A stretch of DNA of 41,475 bases from SAR202 cluster bacterium (GTDB taxonomy: Bacteria > Chloroflexota > Dehalococcoidia > Lucifugimonadales > Lucifugimonadaceae): contig VGZT01000018.1 of NCBI GenBank assembly GCA_016872495.1, positions 1 through 41,475 on the forward strand, in the 5' to 3' direction. Numbering within the stretch: position 1 is the stretch's first letter; each line of letters begins with the position of its first letter. Of this stretch, positions 36,493 through 41,475 are shown one piece after another. Both the position numbers and the translations under genes were made by a program. The notes under the pieces were generated by a model. That model had not been told where the DNA came from. It made no database searches and was given only the letters and a program-made list of their open reading frames with translations.

Positions 36493-36521
36493 TTGACACG
36501 CTGAAACCGCATTCATAGACT
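36493..36521 (+). promoter_or_regulatory. promoter of the TPP-riboswitch/thiZXY unit
   Basis: Perfect TTGACA (36493-36498), 17 bp, TAGACT (36516-36521, four of six). The predicted start near 36528 lies about 14 nt before the riboswitch. Confidence 0.7.
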
Positions 36522-36541
36522 CCGCGGAGATTCGGAAACGA

Positions 36542-36635
<94 letters not shown>

Positions 36636-36658
36636 AGCTCACCAGCAACCGCTGAGCC

Positions 36659-36681
36659 CGCCTCCTACCGCTGGGGAGGCG
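36659..36681 (+). promoter_or_regulatory. SD-sequestering hairpin, expression platform of the TPP riboswitch
   Basis: CGCCTCC (36659-36665) pairs perfectly with GGAGGCG (36675-36681) around a 9-nt loop. The 3' arm contains the Shine-Dalgarno GGGGAGG (36673-36679), so folding would block ribosome binding. No T-run follows, arguing for translational rather than transcriptional control. Confidence 0.7.
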
Positions 36682-36686
36682 CCAGG

Positions 36687-37520
36687 ATTTCTCAGCCCGC
36701 TCTTCGTGCAAGCCAGGCCGCCGGTCCGACGGCCAGCGGTTTTACGCGCCTCGAACTCAACGGCGTGACGAAGACTTATCCGGCGCGCGGCCGCCGGCCG
36801 GCGTTGGACGTGATCTCTGATGCCAGCCTGCTCGTCAGCTCCGGGGAGTTCGTGTCGCTCATAGGTCCCAGCGGCTGCGGCAAGAGCACGCTGCTTAACA
36901 TCGTGAGCGGGCTCGAGGAGCCGACTTCCGGGGTGGTCGCGCTCGATGGCGACCCCCGGGCGCCCCGGCTCGGGCTCGTGGCGCACATGCACCAGCGGGA
37001 CCTGCTACTCCCGTGGCGGACCGTCCTCGGGAACGCCGTGCTTGGCCTTGAGCTGCGGCACGTAGCGGCGACGGAAGCACGGGCGCGGGCGCTGGCGCTC
37101 ATCGCGCGGTTCGGGCTCGACGGGTTCGAGGACGCGTACCCTGCACACCTGTCTGGTGGCATGCGCCAGCGCGTCGCGCTGTTAAGGACGATGCTCCCGC
37201 AGCAGGATTTGATCGTCCTTGACGAGCCTTTCGGTGCGCTCGACGCGATTACCCGCAGCGGCCTGCAGGAGTGGCTCGGGGACGTCCTTGAGACCGACCG
37301 TCGAACCACGCTGCTCGTGACGCACGACGTCGACGAGGCGCTGCTAATGTCCGATCGAATCTACGTGATGTCGAAACGGCCCGGCAGCACGGTGCAGAGC
37401 CTGCAGGTGCCGCTGGCGAGGCCGCGCACTCGAGAGGCGCTCAGTGATCCCAGGGTGATCGATCTCAGGCGGCAGCTCATGGGTCTCCTGGCCGGGAAAC
37501 CCGGCGTGGTGGAAGCGTGA
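36687..37520 (+). CDS. thiZ: ABC transporter ATPase for a thiamine precursor (ThiZ-type)
   Basis: Nucleotide-binding subunit of the importer, close to nitrate/sulfonate/HMP-type ATPases. It has Walker A GPSGCGKST, Q-loop region HMHQRDLLLPWRT, signature LSGGMRQRVALLRTML, Walker B DLIVLDEPFGALDA and the switch His in LLVTHDVDEAL. The only in-frame ATG upstream (36618) lies inside the riboswitch core, and no in-frame ATG, GTG or TTG follows before the first beta strand (TRLELNGVTKTY). GGGGAGG at 36673-36679 sits exactly 7 nt before ATT 36687, in frame, so an AUU start is proposed (277 residues). The stop overlaps the permease start (TGATG). Confidence 0.88.
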   Translation: MSQPALRASQAAGPTASGFTRLELNGVTKTYPARGRRPALDVISDASLLVSSGEFVSLIGPSGCGKSTLLNIVSGLEEPTSGVVALDGDPRAPRLGLVAHMHQRDLLLPWRTVLGNAVLGLELRHVAATEARARALALIARFGLDGFEDAYPAHLSGGMRQRVALLRTMLPQQDLIVLDEPFGALDAITRSGLQEWLGDVLETDRRTTLLVTHDVDEALLMSDRIYVMSKRPGSTVQSLQVPLARPRTREALSDPRVIDLRRQLMGLLAGKPGVVEA

Positions 37521-38302
37521 TGCCCGGTCGCGGCAGAGCGCTCGCGGAGTTGGCGGCCGGATGGTTGCCTGCCGCGGGCCTTGGTCTTGGCGCTCTCATG
37601 GTCTGGGAGGCGGCAGTCCGGATCTTCGACGTGCCGCGCTGGCTACTGCCGCCACCGAGCCGGATCCTGTGGGAAATCTTCACCACCGCCGAGCTCCTGG
37701 GGCGGCATACCTGGATCACCGTTCAGGAGGTACTGATCGGATTCTGCCTGGCGACGAGCGTTGGCGTCGTGCTCGCGGTCTTGCTTGCCTACTCGAGGGC
37801 CCTCGAACGCTCCCTCTACCCGTACGTCATCGCATCGCAGACGGTCCCGATCATCGCGATCGCTCCGCTCCTGCTCGTCTGGGTTGGACCCGGCCAGGCT
37901 TCCAAGGTGATCATCGTCGCGTTGATCTCGTTTTTCCCGATCGTCGTGAACGTTGTGGATGGTCTTCGATCGGCCGATTCGGAGATGATCGCGATGTTCC
38001 GGACGCTGGGGGCCTCCAAGCGCCAGATCTTCCAGAAGCTGCAGGTGCCTTCGGCGCTCCCGTACTTCCTGTCTGGCCTCAAGGTTGCCGCGGTCGTGGC
38101 GGTAATCGGCGCCGTGATCGGGGAGTGGGTTGGCGCCCGAGGTGGACTGGGCTGGCTCATGCGCATCTCCGCCCCTCAGTTCCAGACCTCCCGGGTATTT
38201 GCCGCGATCTTCATTCTTTCTGCGCTTGGTATCTGCCTTTTCCTGCTGGTAGGGGCGCTCGAAAAAGTGGCCCTCAGGCATTACCCGAATTCCGACAGGT
38301 GA
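37520..38302 (+). CDS. thiX: ABC transporter permease for a thiamine precursor (ThiX-type)
   Basis: Inner-membrane permease of about 260 residues with six hydrophobic segments, of the SsuC/TauC/ThiX kind. The EAA coupling loop is visible as MFRTLGASKRQIFQKLQVPS ahead of ALPYFLSGLKVAAVVAVIGA, and the family segment GEWVGARGGLGWLM follows. ATG 37520 shares an A with the preceding TGA; GTG 37517 would add one residue. It works with the ATPase upstream and the binding protein 20 bp downstream. Confidence 0.9.
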   Translation: MPGRGRALAELAAGWLPAAGLGLGALMVWEAAVRIFDVPRWLLPPPSRILWEIFTTAELLGRHTWITVQEVLIGFCLATSVGVVLAVLLAYSRALERSLYPYVIASQTVPIIAIAPLLLVWVGPGQASKVIIVALISFFPIVVNVVDGLRSADSEMIAMFRTLGASKRQIFQKLQVPSALPYFLSGLKVAAVVAVIGAVIGEWVGARGGLGWLMRISAPQFQTSRVFAAIFILSALGICLFLLVGALEKVALRHYPNSDR

Positions 38303-38321
38303 CCTGTTCGAGGAGAAGCCA

Positions 38322-39323
38322 GTGCTGAAGTCATCCGTGTTCAAGCGAATCACGATTGCGGGGCTGTTCAGCGCCTGCCTGCTGCTGGCGGCAGGCGGCT
38401 GTGGCACCGCGCGCGACCCGGGGCCCACGCGCGTTTCCCTTGCCCTGGACTGGTTCCCGAACTCAAACCATGCCGGGATCTTCGAGGCGTTGAAGCGCGG
38501 CTACTTCTCCGCCGAGGGACTCGATGTCCGCGTCTACACGCCGGCCGACCCATCGACGGTCCTGCAGACGGTCGGAGCGGGGCGCGACGACTTCGGAATG
38601 TCGTATCAGCCCGATGTCCTCCAGGCGCGCAGCGCGGAAATCCCGGTGGTGTCGGTGCTCGCCATCGTCCAGCACCCGCTCAACTCCGTGATGACGCTGA
38701 AGTCGTCAGGCCTTGCCCGGCCCGGGGATCTGAAGGGGAAGAAGGTAGGGCATCCGAATATCGCCTCTAACAGCGCAATGCTGGCCACGATGCTCGAGTA
38801 CGACGGCACCAGGCTCTCCGAGGTCGAGCTCGTTGATGTCGGATTCGATCTCGTCCCGGCGCTCTTGAGCGGCCGCGTCCACGCAGTCGTTGGCGCCTAC
38901 TGGACCCACGAATCGATCCTGATGGAGCTGGAGGGTCATCCCGTCAACATCATGCGCATGGAGGACTGGGGAGTTCCGGACTTCTACGAGCTGGTGCTGG
39001 TCACGAGCGATCAGATGCTCTCCGAGCGCCCTGATGTAGCAGCGCGCTTCACCCGCGCCTTCCGCAAGGGTTTCGAGGCAGCGCTGGCCGATCCGCAGGG
39101 ATCGATCGACGCGTTGATCGAGCTGAACCCGGACACTGTGAACGAGCAGTTGGAGCGCCAGGGCGTCGACCTGCTCAGGCCGTTGTGGCAGGCGGAAGCG
39201 CCGAGGTTCGGCTACCAGACACCGGCCCGGTGGCAGAGCTTCGGCGACTGGATGAAGAGGCAGGGCTTCGTGCGCGAGACAATGGACGTCTCGAAGGCCT
39301 TTACGAACCGGTTTGCCGAGTAG
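38322..39323 (+). CDS. thiY: substrate-binding lipoprotein, NMT1/THI5-like (ThiY-type)
   Basis: Binding protein of 333 residues for an aminopyrimidine thiamine precursor (formylaminopyrimidine or HMP type). GTG 38322 has AGGAGA about 5 nt upstream. The signal region IAGLFSACLLLAAGGC ends with a likely lipidated Cys. The mature protein opens with the THI5/ThiY hallmark LALDWFPNSNHAGIFEALKR, followed by YFSAEGLDVRV, DDFGMSYQPDVL, LKGKKVGHPN and GRVHAVVGAYWTHES. The TPP riboswitch upstream independently supports the thiamine assignment. It is the last gene of the unit. Confidence 0.92.
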   Translation: MLKSSVFKRITIAGLFSACLLLAAGGCGTARDPGPTRVSLALDWFPNSNHAGIFEALKRGYFSAEGLDVRVYTPADPSTVLQTVGAGRDDFGMSYQPDVLQARSAEIPVVSVLAIVQHPLNSVMTLKSSGLARPGDLKGKKVGHPNIASNSAMLATMLEYDGTRLSEVELVDVGFDLVPALLSGRVHAVVGAYWTHESILMELEGHPVNIMRMEDWGVPDFYELVLVTSDQMLSERPDVAARFTRAFRKGFEAALADPQGSIDALIELNPDTVNEQLERQGVDLLRPLWQAEAPRFGYQTPARWQSFGDWMKRQGFVRETMDVSKAFTNRFAE

Positions 39324-39390
39324 GTGTCTTCAGCTCGCCAGGCAGGCGCGCCGTCACGCGGGCTACTTCCGCCACGGCCGCTTCAAGCGG

Positions 39391-39412
39391 CGCCTGGCTT
39401 ACGCGCCAGGGC
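39391..39412. terminator. possible bidirectional terminator hairpin
   Basis: CCTGGC (39393-39398) pairs with GCCAGG (39405-39410) around TTACGC, with flanking CG pairs, in the 163-bp gap between convergent thiY and the SMP-30-like gene. It lacks a T-run, so function is uncertain. Confidence 0.35.
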
Positions 39413-39486
39413 GCATGAAACCGCTGACCTTGCGGATGTAGTGCAGCGCCTCGGCACGGCCTTCGTCGCCGGGTTTCCGGTAGCGC

Positions 39487-40371
39487 TCAATTAGCCTTTG
39501 GGTAGAGCAGGTGGCCCCGCCGTCCGGTGTTCGGAACGCGGTACAGCTCACCGCCTCCACAGGTCACGTAGAGCACGTCAAGCTTTGCCTCGGCAAACGT
39601 GCAATTGGTCGGCCGGTCCGCCGGCACCGGGTGCGTTTCGAGCACACGCCCGTTCGGAGCGAATACGTAGAGCATCGGCCCGGGCCCGCTCTGCTTGAAG
39701 CCCGCAGTCGCGATGATATTGCCATCGATATCGAGGCACATGCCGTCGATACCGCGGTGTGGTCCGAACTCGTGCAGCACCCGGTAGGCCCCGAGTGAAC
39801 CGTTTTCGTTGATCGGATATGCCCGTAGCTGGCGGCGCGCCTCTGGCGGGCGCGGGCTCTCGGCCACATAAAGCTGGGACCCATCCGGCGAGACGAGGAT
39901 GCCATTAGGCCTCACGGTGTCCCGGGTGGCGCGCGTCACCACCCAGCCGCCACCGGGCCTGGGCTCGCAGCGGTAGACCGATTCGGAATCCAGTTGCATC
40001 GGCCGGCCGCCGTAGTTGGGATCCGTGAACCAGATTCGCCCCGACGGGTCGATGGCCAGGTCGTTCGGCTCGTTGAACTGCCTGCCCTCGTAGCGGTCGG
40101 CCACGATGACGGCCGGCTTGCCTTCGGGGTACTCGACGATTCGTCGCCCCTCACCTTCGCAGGCGAACAACCGACCGCGCCGGTCGAATAGCATGCCGTT
40201 GCCACCGTTGGTGTCACGCCGCCAGACCGCCCGCTTTCCAGTGCCCGGTTCGTAGCGCCAGGCGAGACTTGCTGCGCATTCCGAGTACAGGAGCGCCGAA
40301 CCATCCCATGCCGGGCCCTCGGTGAGGTTGTCGTGTTTGGCGATCAGTTCGAACTTCCATACTGCTGACAA
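39487..40371 (-). CDS. SMP-30/gluconolactonase-like protein (copy 2)
   Basis: Six-bladed beta-propeller of 294 residues, of the SMP-30/gluconolactonase/LRE family, which hydrolyses sugar lactones or similar esters using one divalent metal. Metal-site segments are LTEGPAWDG (Glu), RPNGILVSPDGSQLYVAES (Asn) and HRGIDGMCLDIDGNIIATAG (Asp). Other landmarks are NEPNDLAIDPSGRIWFTDPN and FAPNGRVLETHPVPADRPTN. TTG 40371 has GGAGGAG 6 nt upstream; a nearby ATG is out of frame. It lies 22 bp downstream of a paralogue in the same orientation and shares its block order, so a tandem duplication is likely. The substrate is unknown; no signal peptide is seen. Confidence 0.88.
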   Translation of the reverse strand: MSAVWKFELIAKHDNLTEGPAWDGSALLYSECAASLAWRYEPGTGKRAVWRRDTNGGNGMLFDRRGRLFACEGEGRRIVEYPEGKPAVIVADRYEGRQFNEPNDLAIDPSGRIWFTDPNYGGRPMQLDSESVYRCEPRPGGGWVVTRATRDTVRPNGILVSPDGSQLYVAESPRPPEARRQLRAYPINENGSLGAYRVLHEFGPHRGIDGMCLDIDGNIIATAGFKQSGPGPMLYVFAPNGRVLETHPVPADRPTNCTFAEAKLDVLYVTCGGGELYRVPNTGRRGHLLYPKAN

Positions 40372-40393
40372 GGCATGCTCCTCCAGGGGCTGG

Positions 40394-41263
40394 TTACGGG
40401 TATATCAGGTAACCGGTCATCCCGGTGTCCCTGACCCGCAACAGGTGGCCCTCAATGCTGGTCACATAGAGGTCGGACCCCACGAACGTGCAATTGGTCG
40501 GTCGTTCGCACGGCGTCGGGTGTGTCTCAACGATCCGGCCGTTCGGCTCAAACACGTAGATCATCCCGCCAGGTCCCGACCCTTCCCAGCCGGCGCAGGC
40601 GACGATCCGCCCCTGGCTGTCGAGAGTCATGCCGTCGATGCCCCTGTGAGGACCGAAGTCGTGGAGCACCTGGTACTTGCCGAGGGATCCGTCTGCATTG
40701 ACCGGATACGCCCTCAACTCCCGGCGTTCTATCGCACGCCAGTCGCTCTGGGCGACGTACAGGGTCTTGTAGTCCTGCGAGAACAGCAGTCCATTGGGGC
40801 CGGTGACGTCGAACGTGGCCCGTGTGCAGGCGTAGCTTCCATCCGGCAGAGGGTCAGCCCGCAGGATGGAGGCGTGATCCAGTTCGATTGAAGGCGAAAT
40901 CTGGCCTGCGTAAGGGTCGCTGAACCAGATACGCCCCTTCGGATCGATAGCCAGGTCGTTTGGTCCGTTGATCCTGCGGCCGTGCAACCGGTCCACCACC
41001 GTGGAACTGGTCCCGTCCGGGTCGTAGCGGGCGATCCGCCTGCCCCGGCCCTCGCAGGCGTAAAGTCGCCCCTGTGCGTCGAAGTTAAGTCCATTGGCGC
41101 CGTTGGTACCGGTACGGAATACGGATACCACGCCAGACCCCGGGTCGAAACGGAGCACGCGGTCGAGCGCTATGTTGGTAAAGAAAAGGTGTTCGCCATC
41201 CCAGGCCGGGCCTTCGGTGATGGAGCCGATCACCGGTATCGCGTCTTCGAACTTCCAGGGCAT
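40394..41263 (-). CDS. SMP-30/gluconolactonase-like protein (copy 1)
   Basis: A paralogue of the following gene, 289 residues. It has ITEGPAWDGEHLFFTNIALD, INGPNDLAIDPKGRIWFSDP, GPNGLLFSQDYKTLYVAQSD, HRGIDGMTLDSQGRIVACAG and FEPNGRIVETHPTPCERPTN, with metal ligands at the same places. ATG 41263 has AGAGG about 8 nt upstream. Divergence between the copies is substantial (first blades especially), so this is not a recent duplication and the substrates may differ. It is the first gene of the pair. Confidence 0.88.
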   Translation of the reverse strand: MPWKFEDAIPVIGSITEGPAWDGEHLFFTNIALDRVLRFDPGSGVVSVFRTGTNGANGLNFDAQGRLYACEGRGRRIARYDPDGTSSTVVDRLHGRRINGPNDLAIDPKGRIWFSDPYAGQISPSIELDHASILRADPLPDGSYACTRATFDVTGPNGLLFSQDYKTLYVAQSDWRAIERRELRAYPVNADGSLGKYQVLHDFGPHRGIDGMTLDSQGRIVACAGWEGSGPGGMIYVFEPNGRIVETHPTPCERPTNCTFVGSDLYVTSIEGHLLRVRDTGMTGYLIYP

Positions 41264-41406
41264 GCGGGTACCTCTCGTGCTTGGACCACCGTGGGGCCGC
41301 GCGGCGATGAGGCTGCCGGCGCGGGGCAGATCATACCGCGGTCCGTGTCGGGCGGCCGCTGATAGACTTTCGGCCGGTCCTTAGAGCCGCGTCCGGGAGG
41401 CCGCGA

Positions 41407-41475
41407 TTGTCGTGCACCGCCGAGCTTCGTCGATATTCATTGCCAGCCTGGGAGCGGGCGGTCCGCGCCCCGTTC
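41407..41475 (+). CDS. possible start of a gene running off the window
   Basis: GGGAGG at 41395-41400 is 6 nt before TTG 41407, which opens a frame (SCTAELRRYSLPAWERAV) to the window edge; GTG 41412 in another frame is an alternative. Only about 22 codons are visible, so neither the frame nor the product can be decided. The stretch 41264-41394 holds nothing else recognisable. Confidence 0.25.
   Translation, partial: MSCTAELRRYSLPAWERAVRAPF

Overview
The window is high-GC DNA, almost fully coding, from a bacterium. The best guess is a member of the Chloroflexota, possibly Dehalococcoidia or SAR202-like. The pointers are a peptide-type binding lipoprotein with a VVEKPV/EKVVQQT repeat stalk, a T-box valS leader, a tandem ThyX-like protein, LppX/LprAFG-type lipoproteins and several probable leaderless genes. 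This is inference from gene style; there is no rRNA or other phylogenetic marker here.

Layout. 1-4.2 kb: binding protein and two permeases of a peptide/opine-type ABC importer, without ATPases. 4.4-4.8 kb: a decayed opine dehydrogenase on the minus strand. 4.8-7.2 kb (minus): ispH and an MFS/GPH-like transporter. 7.2-7.8 kb: a small ArsC/Spx-family gene with an in-frame TGA exactly at the first Cys of the CxxC site and a SECIS-like hairpin just downstream (candidate selenoprotein), then a 40-residue Cys-rich protein. 7.9-18 kb (plus): a crotonase, prs, secA, polX, an unknown 255-residue protein, and valS behind a valine T-box with a terminator. 18.2-23.3 kb (minus): acpS, nnr, coaX, coaBC, a small unknown gene and an RraA-like gene. 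Four of these serve CoA/phosphopantetheine metabolism or NAD(P)HX repair. 23.3-31.2 kb (plus): folD, pyruvate-dehydrogenase-type E1 alpha, E1 beta and E2, a divergent acetolactate-synthase-like ThDP enzyme, and a double-length ThyX-like protein.

31.2-34.6 kb (minus): a three-gene unit with overlapping ends: zinc-ribbon protein, LppX/LprAFG-like lipoprotein and an 818-residue HExxH lipoprotein. 34.6-35.4 kb: a decayed ECF sigma factor gene and possible debris of its downstream neighbour. 35.6-36.4 kb (minus): a SirB1/transglutaminase-like protein. 36.5-39.3 kb (plus): a TPP riboswitch with a Shine-Dalgarno-sequestering hairpin ahead of an ABC importer for a thiamine precursor (ThiZ/X/Y type), whose ATPase seems to start at AUU. 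39.5-41.3 kb (minus): two tandem SMP-30/gluconolactonase-like genes.

The strongest unusual signal is the candidate UxxC ArsC-family selenoprotein at 7233-7583. Others are the recurrent -10 box exactly 6 nt before the start codon of four genes (leaderless mRNAs), the split ThyX motif, the altered active-site residues in CoaBC, the two pseudogenes, and two small Cys-rich proteins that share a CGF(S/T)RD ending.
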